From Syncephalastrum monosporum B8922 (lineage: Eukaryota > Mucoromycota > Mucoromycetes > Mucorales > Syncephalastraceae), in the NCBI GenBank assembly GCA_000697355.1, contig JNEN01001207.1, positions 310,001 through 374,000 of the forward strand: DNA of 64,000 bases. The letters run 5' to 3'. The notes beneath the pieces are model-generated. The model was not told the DNA's origin. It saw nothing but the letters and a program-made list of their open reading frames with translations, and searched no databases. This document shows, one piece after another, positions 1-10,161 of this stretch (its first letter is position 1; every line of letters begins with the position of its first letter). The position numbers and the translations under genes were made by a program.

Positions 1-76
1 GCACAGCGAGCGCAAACTGCTGGAAGCGATAAACTCCTTGCCGCATTCAGGGCAGCCCTTGTACATGGTGCTTTGA
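1..76. other. Unresolved gene fragment at the left edge
   Basis: Two readings are possible. On the minus strand an ATG at 66 opens a frame running off the window with a CPECGKEF motif, which looks like half of a zinc finger. The residue where the first C2H2 histidine should stand is leucine, so a normal C2H2 finger is not supported. On the plus strand a frame open from the edge ends at a TGA at 74-76 with the tail INSLPHSGQPLYMVL, which could be the 3' end of a gene. The fragment is too short to choose between them. Confidence 0.25.
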
Positions 77-1397
77 TACAGTAGCGAAGGAAAATTCCTA
101 TTTTATAGCAGAATGCTGGATCACTTCAGGCGCATCGCTATGTGCACATTTCAAGCAAGTTTTAAACCTCTACGCCCGCAGGGGAACTACAGTGCACCGA
201 GGAGTAAGCAATCTACTTTCTTTCGTGAACTGCTGTGTATACAAAGTGTAAGGACTACAATTGTCGCCATAGAATTGTACCATGACGCCTGAACTAACAG
301 CTAGCAAGTCAACGCTAACTACAGATCCTCGAGTTCTATTCTCTATTTGAAACTCTTGTACGGCATTATATCTGGGAAAAGGTATATATTTTTTTAAAAG
401 AAAAACGCGTACTACACATAAACTATCACGCACCTACAAATCTACAGGAGGGAACGAACTACTGCGCCAATAGGTTAGCATGTTTAAAGATATTGTAGCT
501 ATGACCTATCAGTGTAGACATATTCACCACAGCTCAAGTTAATGTAGATCGGTTTATTTCAACACAGGATTGTTCCAGTAAACCGAAACATTGATTGACT
601 ACTTTCTGCAACCTTTGAAGTCAACCAGTATTTGAAGTCGAAAAGCTTTTCCCGTAATAAATCAGTGGTTCATTTCCTACGATGTAGGTAACAGCATTTT
701 GCAAAATACAGAGGGAAAGGGTGGGTTGAGGAAGCTGATATTGGCTCATGGAAATGTGCAAGAAAATCATCATTGATTTTTTGTTCTCTGTAGTATGCGG
801 TTATGCATGTATATGAATATGCTCACTGTCGACCCTAGTACGCTCACTCGCCGCGGTGACATTTGACACAAGCAGCTCCGATTTTAAAATAGGTGCTTTG
901 CAGGGTGTATTCGGTGAGATATATGTAAATATTGCTATGTTTGCTGATGCATCTCTTGTTATATTGCTATTTATGTCATTCAACCCTCTGCAGTCCTTTG
1001 TCAGAGAGTCACTTATACACGTTATGGAATGGTATTGCTATAAGACGGTCGTAAACAACGCCCGTATCAGATCTGTTCTTTCTGGAGAGCTTCCCGTTTG
1101 TGTCAACCACACGCTGACTCTACTGTTCTCTACCATTGAAAACTCATGTCGACAGCTACTGCTTCCATTGATTGAAACCTTAGCTCCAGTGGCATCCTAA
1201 CTGATTTTAATCGTCATAAAGAACAATGCGCCTTGGGAGAAAAAAAAAAAAAAGAGGTATGTCAGCTAGGAGTTAGATGCGGTGCAGTGATAGGGCTCTG
1301 CCTGAAGTGGCAAGATAATTTGCGGGAATGACTTCGCGGAGCTTGGTAGCTTGTCAATTGTTGTTTTCGATCTTTTTTCCCAACTTTTTCTTTAAAC
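77..1397. other. Intergenic region with one unassigned ORF
   Basis: This is mostly AT-rich sequence without recognisable coding signal. The one longer frame is an ORF at 856-1200 (+, 114 codons) with a hydrophobic middle part. It resembles no family I know and could be a chance frame. A poly-A run lies near 1240 and pyrimidine-rich sequence near 1365-1395 leads into the CBP3 start, as is common for fungal promoters. Confidence 0.4.
856..1200 (+). CDS. Hypothetical ORF, 114 aa, function unknown
   Basis: This is a single open frame of 114 codons beginning ATGACATTTGAC. It has a hydrophobic stretch around residues 24-42 that could be a membrane segment, and a second moderately hydrophobic tail. 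No motif or family is recognisable and no splice-joined extension was found. It stands alone in a non-coding region upstream of CBP3 on the same strand. It may be a chance ORF or a remnant. Confidence 0.15.
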   Translation: MTFDTSSSDFKIGALQGVFGEIYVNIAMFADASLVILLFMSFNPLQSFVRESLIHVMEWYCYKTVVNNARIRSVLSGELPVCVNHTLTLLFSTIENSCRQLLLPLIETLAPVAS

Positions 1398-2419
1398 ATG
1401 GTGATCGGAAGCGCGTCAAGGGCAGTCGCCCGCACCGCCATGCGCAAGGTATATACTCTCCCTCGCTGTCTCTTGATCACTCGATGCGCTCACTGTACAT
1501 TGATAACTGACTCTACAATACTTCTTTACAGCCGCTCCCAATCCGGGCAATCTCGCAAGCACGACCCATGGCTGCCACTTCGTTATGGGTAAATACTTGC
1601 ATACCAAGCACAGGCCTTCCCGTGATACTTATCCCATCATTTGTACAGCAAAAGCAGAAGCAAGGCCAAATGTGCTTCAGCACCGGGTCTGCTGTCTCCA
1701 AGGAGCACTCGGAGACGAAAATCAAGATAGTCAAGGCACTTGCCCGTGCGATGGGTTACTATTCGGAATCTTCCACTATCATCCGCGCCAGTCACGACCT
1801 CTACGCTGCTTGCTCGAACCATGCCATACAGAACAAGGACTTTTTCTATGCCAGTATGTTATCATAATCAGCATTTTCAAAAGAAGCCTCGTTTCTCATT
1901 AGATCATGACATGTCATGCAATCAGAGTGCGAGCTGCCCGATAACTTCCAATCCTGGTTCACCGTCACCCAACTCCACGTCTGGATGCTTATGGTGCGTC
2001 TTCGCAGCGAAAAGAACGGCCGCCAGCACATTCAGGAACTCGTGAACCGTTTCTTTGACGATGCCGAATTCCGCATCCGAGACCACGAGGTAAGTCTATA
2101 GCATGTTCACTTGAGGAGTCCTCATTCTCACTCGATATGTGTACGGTAGATTACGCAACAGCGTGTGATCAATAGTTATATCAAGGATTTGCTCGCGCAA
2201 TTCCATGGTGGCGTCGTTGCTTACGATGAGGGTATGTGCAAGGACGACCCGGTCCTGGCTGCTGCGCTGTGGCGCAACCTCTTCGCACCGTCGTCGAACA
2301 ATGCCGAGGACCTTGCGTTCATGGTTGGCTATGTTCGCCGGGAATTATCCAAGATTGCTCAGTTGGACACAGAAGATATTATCCAAGGCAAAGCGCGTTT
2401 CGATCCTCCCTCGCTGTGA
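1398..2419 (+). CDS. CBP3: Cbp3/UQCC1-type ubiquinol-cytochrome c chaperone
   Basis: This is the mitochondrial assembly factor of respiratory complex III. In yeast Cbp3 works with Cbp6 at the mitoribosome, binding newly made cytochrome b. I assembled five exons: 1398-1448, 1532-1588, 1649-1853, 1926-2089 and 2150-2419, giving 248 aa with all junctions in frame. The N-terminus is rich in Arg, Ala and Ser and lacks acidic residues, as expected for a mitochondrial presequence. The family signature is the block FQSWFTVTQLHVWMLMVRLR, followed by an RFFDDAEFRIRDHE segment and a C-terminal YVRRELSKI helix. The second intron (1589-1648) is 60 nt, a multiple of three, and contains no stop, so its removal is inferred. 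Identification is firm; the exact N-terminus is less so. Confidence 0.93.
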
Positions 2420-2799
2420 TATCCTTCTCTTTCTTTCTTTTACTCTTTTGTTTCCCCCCCCCCCCCCAACTTCCATCCTTTCTCATACATAGTGTCTCAC
2501 CTTCACGTCCAACCATCCACCATGACATGCTTTTTCTCCTTCTTTACTTTCAAAAATACAATCTCATCGTATAGAATCAAAATTGTAACATTCATCAGAA
2601 AACGTTGTTATATAAATCGAAACATCGGCTCTACAGGGTGTGTGATCACCGTGTGTCTTACAAATACATGTAGTGTACTCGCATGTGTCCTTGAGACCCT
2701 GACAAGGAGTTCTTGTTTCGTAATTAAATGAAGTATTATATTGTGGGCATGTCATGATAGTTTATACAAATGAGAATATCACCCCATCATCGGGTGAGT
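2420..2799. other. Convergent 3' intergenic region (CBP3 / PPR gene)
   Basis: This holds the 3' flanks of two convergent genes. A C-rich run lies at about 2454-2467 amid pyrimidine-rich sequence, followed by AT-rich sequence with AATAAA-like stretches. No gene was seen. Confidence 0.5.
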
Positions 2800-4350
2800 C
2801 TAAGAATATTTCTTTTTCTGCTCCAAGCGTCGCTGTCGATACTTCTTTGCCTGTTCGTCCTCAAGCCAACTCAGGACATCCTCGAGTCGGCTGTCCGGCT
2901 TGAGATAGGGATACTTTTTACGTGCTTCCTTGTAGTACTGCAGACCCAGCTGGAACTGGCCAAGCGAGCCACAGAAGTGCAGGATGGCATCCAGGACGGG
3001 CAGCGACAGATCTTCGTCGCGACACCGGACTTCGCTGAACTGCTCCTGCACGAGAGGCGGACGCATGCCGTACAGTTGCTCGATGACATGAATACCCGTG
3101 GCCAAGTCCGCGTCGGTCTCGGCCGTCCGTTTGAGCGAGTGAAGGAACGTAATGACGAGGTCGTCGTCGAGCTCAAAGCGCTCGGACCGCTCAACCTTGA
3201 TGGCTTCCTCGGTCATGGCAATCTTTTGTGCTTTCAGCGCTAGCGACGACAGGCGCGTCTCGGGCGCGTTGGGCATCAGTCGGCTTTGCACTTGCTCCCA
3301 CAACTGGCGGACCATCGCCCCGTTTCCCTCCGCACCCGCCTTGCGCAGCAGGATCGCGTAGGACGCCTTGCCCGGTTTGACGTCAAAGCTGTTGGCCGCC
3401 GTGAGCATATCGTCGAGCGACATGTCGTGCTTCTCGTAGACGGTCAAGAACGCTGCTACATTGTGCTCGTTGGGTTGAAGGCGGTATTCCTCGCTCAGGC
3501 GACGCATGAAGACCTCGGCACGCGCGACCGCAGCAGGGGTATCGCTTCGTGAGAGACTGACGAGCAGGTTGGTGAACGTGTAATTGTTGGGACGAAAACC
3601 GCGTTTACGCATCTAAATCCGGGTTATGAGTTACCCACATGGAACAAGGGATGGTTCTGTCCATTACCTTGTTAAAGATAGCTTGTGCCTCCTTGGCGCG
3701 GCCTGCGTCAGCATAATGAGCAATGATAACATTCCACGCAGCCGCACTCTGGAGTTTGACGGGAAGCGCCTCGAGGTAGCGAAGACCGGCTTCGATGGAC
3801 TGGGTTTCTTTGATGATGGCCTTCAAGTGGATCGCAGCGACGTGAGAGTCGATGGGCATTACATAGAGCGGCCGAAGACGGGGAGGCAGCTTCTCGTCGG
3901 TGACATACACCCACTTTGTCCTTGGTTTGGGCTTCGCTAACTCGTCCAATTCGTCCAACCCGGGCCGTTTTGCCTCTGTCGCTTCTTCTGCGGCTGCTAC
4001 TGCTGCATAACAAATGGAAAAGACATGAGTTCCAAGGTTCGCTCGATAGAGTGTCCCTTTCTCTTCTCCTTACGTCTCCGGTCCTTCAAAACAGGTGTTC
4101 GCTCTACGATTGGGTGGATCAGTTGAGGGTGAAAAGAATGGCACTAGAAGAGATTACCTTCGGGAGTAAAGGATTCTCTGGTCCACTGACGCTGGCGCTG
4201 GCCTGTTGAGGGGCGGACTGCGGCAGGATCCCACGCCCTCTTGGCCGAGGACGAGGCCATACGCCTTCCTGCGGGTTGGACACACACGCATGCACCGCTG
4301 GAACGGGCTGCTGCTGCTTTGACAAGCAACGATCGGAATGGAACAGACAT
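2800..4350 (-). CDS. Mitochondrial pentatricopeptide-repeat (PPR) protein
   Basis: PPR proteins bind organellar RNA and act in mitochondrial RNA processing, stability or translation. I assembled three exons on the minus strand (4350-4158, 4002-3668, 3612-2800), giving 446 aa with consistent phases. Helical 35-residue units are visible: AAWNVIIAHYADAGRAKEAQ followed by RGFRPNNYTFTNLL is a typical PPR pair, with further degenerate units behind it. The chosen start (MSVPFRSLLVKAAAARSS) gives a basic, Ala/Ser-rich leader typical of mitochondrial import. The C-terminus is a charged Lys/Arg/Gln tail. The gene is divergent from the LRR gene with only about 100 bp between starts. I cannot assign the RNA target or match a named yeast PPR protein. 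Confidence 0.85.
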
Positions 4351-4450
4351 GAAAGAACACCTGTGATTTTTTTTCTCTTCTTCCTGCAAAATTAATCAGA
4401 AGTCCGTGGCTCAATTCCCTAAGTCGACCCAATAAATTTGTACTGTACAT

Positions 4451-5374
4451 ATGGCAGTCCCTTCCCTTTATGTCCTGTGCTTGCGAGCCCTCAGACGTGT
4501 CGAGAATGCCACGCTTGACCTTTCTCAAATGCCGTACGATCCGTTTATCCGGGATATCCTCTCAGAAGCTACCCAGTTGCCCGATGCCATCCTGAATGGC
4601 ATTGGCACAGACCATCCCGACGCCATTCGCAAACACCACCCGTATGTGCTCAGTCTGTCGCCCCTGAAAGACGGTTTCTGGGCAACTCACAAGGACCAAG
4701 CCTTGTCCGACTGCTTCCACGCCTTCCCCATGGTCATTGCGTTTCTTGATCTCTCCTTTAGCCATTTCGACGACGACGCCATGATCCGCCTTGAGGCCTT
4801 TGGCAACTTGGTCGTCCTCAACGTGGAGCACACCAGCATATCTGATACGGCATTCATCAACTTGCTTTCCCTGCGTCGGCGACGCGCTTTGCCCCACTTG
4901 CAACACGTCAATGCCGCTCATAATACATACATCACCGACCGCTGTCTGAAATACGTTGCCCAACTGGGCTTGCAGGCGATCGATCTGTCCTCGACGAGCG
5001 TCACGCCCAGCGTCGCCGTGCCGTATTTGGCGCGTCGTGGTTACCGTCTCTCGGATACGAAAAACGAAAGCGACGCCGGTCATTTGGGCAATCCTGTGTA
5101 TGACTCTACCTTGCATGAGCATTATCTCAGCCGGTATGTGCCCGGTCTTGTCGACCAGTGGCATCGAGACAACACGTTGGCCTATCTCAGGCCACGCAAG
5201 CACTGGTCGGGCGGCCCACTTCAGTTCCTCCGCGATAACAGTCCACCCGCTGCTCCACCCCTCAAAAGACCCCCCGGCACGTACAATGAGGATAAGGTGG
5301 CCAAAGCGCGTCAAGTGATCCAGTCGCAAGAAGATCAATACTTTGCCATGTTGAAGGACGAGTTTGGCATGTAA
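4451..5374 (+). CDS. Leucine-rich-repeat protein, unnamed
   Basis: This is an intronless gene of 307 aa, which is unusual among its intron-rich neighbours. Residues about 90-180 carry irregular leucine-rich repeats of the cysteine-free type, for example FLDLSFSHFDDDAMIRL and LQAIDLSSTSVTP, each with the LxLS core. The N-terminus (LCLRALRRVENATLDLSQMP) resembles substrate-receptor LRR proteins, but no F-box is evident. The C-terminal third is polar and Pro-rich and ends in a helical charged segment. LRR arrays serve protein binding; the partner is unknown. It shares a short divergent promoter with the mitochondrial PPR gene. Confidence 0.75.
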   Translation: MAVPSLYVLCLRALRRVENATLDLSQMPYDPFIRDILSEATQLPDAILNGIGTDHPDAIRKHHPYVLSLSPLKDGFWATHKDQALSDCFHAFPMVIAFLDLSFSHFDDDAMIRLEAFGNLVVLNVEHTSISDTAFINLLSLRRRRALPHLQHVNAAHNTYITDRCLKYVAQLGLQAIDLSSTSVTPSVAVPYLARRGYRLSDTKNESDAGHLGNPVYDSTLHEHYLSRYVPGLVDQWHRDNTLAYLRPRKHWSGGPLQFLRDNSPPAAPPLKRPPGTYNEDKVAKARQVIQSQEDQYFAMLKDEFGM

Positions 5375-5899
5375 GATGGTACAGTGTGCACAGTAGAATT
5401 CATACCACATCCCATTTTCTGTATATACATATATATATATATGTACATATATCCCCGTTTCTTATACTGTATACTTTGACAAGAACCCAAAAAAAGAAAG
5501 TTTGATATAGCGTCAAACCGTTACTGCTACAAGACCTTGTACGAGAGTAGCGCGTACGGGGAGTACAATTGAGCAAAGTCCATACGAAAATTGCGTCAGA
5601 TGGCTCGAGTAGATCTCACCCCTTCCTGTCTCTTTCATTTTTCTGCAAAACTCAAAAAGGGGGGCGCGGGCGCGCTAAAAAGTCGGGCGGCTTCTGGAAC
5701 AGTTTGATTTGTCATAACCCGTCGTTACTGCGTGCGCGAGCGTCTCTTTCTCTTGGGGATCGGCTCGGGATTTAAGCGTCAATATCACGTAGCAAAAATC
5801 CCGGCGATCGGGATACGAAATCGTCGCGAAAATAAAAATCCCCCAAGTTCCCGAGCGAGTTCACACGAACCAGCTTCTTTCTTCTTCTACATACTCATT
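5375..5899. promoter_or_regulatory. Intergenic/promoter region with TA microsatellite
   Basis: A short alternating TA/CA stretch lies at about 5422-5452. The region 5630-5880 is mixed CT-rich and GC-rich sequence directly upstream of the aldo-keto reductase start and probably contains its promoter and 5' UTR. No gene was seen. Confidence 0.4.
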
Positions 5900-7213
5900 A
5901 TGGTGTTCAACAAGACCTACACGCTGTAAGCGCTCAATTCTATTACTGTTGGATATGAAGGATGGGGGAGCTGATCTGTTGGGTTTTCATAGTAACACTG
6001 GTGCCAAGATTCCTGCTGTCGGTAAGTTTCCACTGCATAAACGCGCATGCAACACAGGAGGCGCGCATGCACGCTCCCGCATCGAGATTCCCAGTGCTCA
6101 CCTTTGTCCATGATCAGGCCTTGGTACCTGGCAGTCGCCCGATGAAGAGGCCTACACCGCCGTCAAGACCGCCCTTGCGTCTGGCTACCGTCACATTGAC
6201 ACCGCCTGGGCCGTAAGTGTTTCATGGGCAGAGATAAGCCAGGTCATGCTTATTCTTTGCTTTTGTTAGTACGGCAATGAGGAAGCTGTCGGCCGTGCCA
6301 TCCGTGATGGCCTCAAGGAGAACAACCTCAAGCGCGAGGACATTTTCGTGACCACCAAGCTGTGGAGTACCTTCCATCGCCCCGAGAAGGTCCAGGAGGG
6401 CATCCAGGACTCTCTGACTAAGCTCGGTCTGGACTACGTTGACCTGTACTTGATGCACTGGTACGTATAAAGATAGACAAGAATGAGTGCACAGGACTCA
6501 TGGGAAGCATCCAGGCCCGTGGCGCTCAACCCCGAGAAGGGCGAGAAGTTCCCCACCCGCGAGGATGGCTCGCGCGACCTCGACCCCAAGGTCACCATCG
6601 AGGAGACCTGGGCTGCGCTTGAACAGGTCCATGCGTCGGGCAAGGCCAAGGCCGTTGGTGTCTCCAACTTTAGCATTCCTTTCCTCGAGCGCCTGCTCAA
6701 GTCTGCCAAGACGGTCCCTGCTGCTAACCAGGTCGAGCTCCACCGTAAGTCACACGAGTGATAAGACAGACACCAGTTTTCCCAACCTAAACTGTCTTTG
6801 CTCTATAGCCTATCTCCCTCAGCACAAGCTCCTCGAGTACTGCGCCTCCAAGGGCATCCATGTCACCGCTTACTCGCCTCTCGGCTCGACCAACTCGCCC
6901 CTGCTCTCGGACGCGACGGTGACCAAGATTGCTGAGAAGCACGGCAAGTCGCCCGCACAGGTCCTGCTGTCCTGGGGTGCCACCCGCACAAGCATCCTGC
7001 CCAAGAGCGTCACGCCATCGGTAAGTAGAATGGTGCTTCTGCGCAGGTCGTATGTGTCATTCGCTGACTTTGAAATCCGTGTAGCGCATTGAGTCCAACA
7101 TTGATCTGTTCGAGCTGTCGCCCGAGGAGGTCAAGGAAATCGAGGCCCTGCAGACGTCCAAGGCTCACCGTTTCTGCGCACCCAACTGGGGTGTCGACCT
7201 CCAGTGGGACTAA
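5900..7213 (+). CDS. NADPH-dependent aldo-keto reductase
   Basis: This enzyme reduces aldehydes or sugars with NAD(P)H in the AKR (beta/alpha)8 fold. Seven exons (5900-5925, 5993-6021, 6118-6212, 6270-6460, 6515-6744, 6809-7020, 7085-7213) give 303 aa, in the usual family size. The catalytic tetrad is complete: Asp46 and Tyr51 in [14 protein letters not shown], Lys80 in VTTKLW and His113 in DLYLMHWP. The family signatures VGVSNFS and [14 protein letters not shown], the second forming the NADPH-binding loop, are also present. Similarity is closest to fungal glycerol 2-dehydrogenase (Gcy1-like) and related aldehyde or sugar reductases. The substrate cannot be fixed from sequence. The first two exons are very short (26 and 29 nt). 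Confidence 0.93.
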
Positions 7214-7359
7214 ATATTCCTATACAGTGTCTCAGATATCTAAAGATATAGATTAAGCTTGCTATCCTATCATAACCGTATTAAAACCTTTGAAAAAGGC
7301 CCCTTTGTATATTACAATTTCATTCGCAATCTATGTACATCAACTACTTTTGTTCGGGT

Positions 7360-9061
7360 TTATAAAGGATCCAACTTTCGATAGCATGCGTCGCTGCCGT
7401 ACTCCTCGTATTCCTTGCGACGCACGAACCTCCGTTTGAGCTGCATCTCTGTGGAGGACGACACAAACCGCTGGCCTCCCTCCCATGCGAAGGTGCTGGG
7501 ACTAAAAGGAGAAAGTCAGTCCTAGTGTGGAAGCAGAACGCCTACCAAACTCACTTTGATGGCCGGCCTATCCGGAGATCGTATTCGCTGGGTACCATCT
7601 GTGTCAACTCATGCCGGCTGGAGTCATCATGGAAATAAGTCCATCTGGCTTTTGTTTCTCGTTCTTTTTTTTTCCCGTTCGACTTACATGCGCTCTTCGT
7701 ATCCAGGGAGGTTTGCATTTCCACCCACCAGCAGAATATTGGCATACAAGAGTCCATGGAGTTCTAGGATACACAGGCTAAGTGTATACTCACATACAGA
7801 GAGAGAGAGAGAGATAAAAAAAGAGTATAGATTATGCCTTACCAGGATCACAGGCACTGACACTCTCGACGATAGCTTCTGGTATACCCGCCTGCTGGAT
7901 ACCGATATCGGAGGGGTTCATGAGCAGCTCTGGGATCATGAAGCGCTCATTGTTCATTGTGAGCGTCTGCTCGGCAGTGCCAGCCGTGGGCCGAGGAGCA
8001 TGCTCTTGTTTGGGTCGAATGTGGCCATGGATGCTGTTGATATAGTCGGGCAGAACATACTCCTGCACGATGCTGTTCTTCTTGTAGGGCTCCTTGCAGA
8101 TGGCCAAGTCGCGATACACATCCTGCGACACGTAACAGCAGGCTTCCTTGACCTCATTGATCACATAGGTCTCTTCCATCATATCATAGTAACTGTGCCA
8201 AAAGTGAGTCCTAGAATGCCATCTTTGCGGGGTCGGCTTTCGCTTACCGGAAAGAAACGGATTCTTTTAGAAAATTGGTCAGGAGCTTGCCGCCGACATC
8301 GATCCGGCGGACCGCAGCCGGGATAGGCTTCCCTTTCAAGAGCGGCACAATGTGCGTGAAGGAGTAGCCTGAATCGACGACGACCATGCAGTCCGGAACC
8401 GAGTTGAGAGGGTCGCCAAAGATGGATGCGACATCATTGAACGAGCATAGCTCGGCGGCTATCGTCAAGGCGCGCGCGGTCGATGAGATTCTCTCGGTAG
8501 GGAGTTGGTGGATGGATAGCCAGCGAGCTTACCTGTTGCTCGGTAAAGCGCATTGAAGCCGTACTCCTCGAAAATGACTTGATCGTAGGCTTCTCTGATA
8601 CGAGGTAAATTGAAGCAAGGTTCTGTGATCATCAGTCTGGACTCTTTTGGGTTGATCTGAGAGAGCGAAAACATATGAGCCGGTTGAATAGACTCGAGGC
8701 TGTCTTATTACCTTGGCAACATGTCCAAAGATACGGTTCCACAGCGTACGCTCAACACCCCAGTTGGTCAAGAAGCCCTATACCATGTTCAGTATCGTTT
8801 TGTCTTGTCATATACAGAGACATACGCGTTCGAACGGCAGGGTATAGTAGAGAGAGGAGAAGTCGGTGCATTCGTCAATTTGATCCCCAATAAAGTTTCG
8901 CGATCGATTTCGGAAAATGGCATTCGGCAGTACACTATATAGTTATCCTTGTTTTAAGTGGTCGTGCCCTTTATTAGCAGAATCACGTACGTCGGTTGGG
9001 TGCTGGCCGCAGTGCCGACCTTGATGGCGGCTGCGCCATTATCCAAGACCAGCGTTTCCAT
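7360..9061 (-). CDS. ARP6: Actin-related protein 6 (SWR1 complex subunit)
   Basis: Arp6 is a nuclear actin-fold subunit of the SWR1 remodeller, which exchanges H2A for H2A.Z. The reading begins METLVLDNGAAAIKVGTA, an actin phosphate-1 motif. It continues through VIFEEYGFNALYRAT, VVVDSGYSFTHIVPLLKGKP (phosphate 2), RRIDVGGKLLTNFLKE, EYVLPDYINSI and ANILLVGGNANLPGYEERM. It ends in TFAWEGGQRF plus a charged tail (RRKEYEEYGSDACYRKL). The EYVLPD and VIFEEY motifs fit Arp6 better than conventional actin or other Arps. The gene is cut by several introns. It is divergent from histone H3 with 173 bp between the two ATGs. Confidence 0.92.
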
Positions 9062-9234
9062 TCGTGGTAGTCGTGGTATATGATATACAAATCGAGGGAA
9101 AATGTATCTGGCTATGTCTGGCGTATGGCTGGGTTTCAAATAAGAATGTCGTATGAAATTGAAGAATAGAAAGGGAGTTACTTTTTTGTAGTCTTTTTTT
9201 TTACCTTTTCTTCTTCTAGCCTACAGAAAATACC
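9062..9234. promoter_or_regulatory. Shared divergent promoter of ARP6 and histone H3
   Basis: Only 173 bp separate the start codons of two divergently transcribed chromatin genes. The interval contains a T-rich/CT-rich tract next to the H3 start. All basal promoter elements for both genes, or at least their core parts, must lie here or inside the 5' ends. No specific factor site could be assigned. Confidence 0.5.
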
Positions 9235-9950
<716 letters not shown>

Positions 9951-10161
9951 TTAGCGAGTATTCCACACCTCTTTCTTTAGTTTTTTCTTTGTTTTTCTCT
10001 TTTTTTCTCTACAAAGGACCATAGCACGAGTCTTTGTTTGATGCAAATCTGAAATGAAAGGCGTTCTCGTTATTTTAGAGTGTGTTTTCCCTTTTCGGTG
10101 GAGGGGGGTGGATCTATACGATGTGTTTATATTATATACATGATGGATTCTGTAGCAGTCG

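Noticed and set aside
4562..5410. 282-codon open frame on the minus strand
   Set aside because: It overlaps the LRR gene completely in antisense and has no domain; the plus-strand LRR reading explains the sequence.
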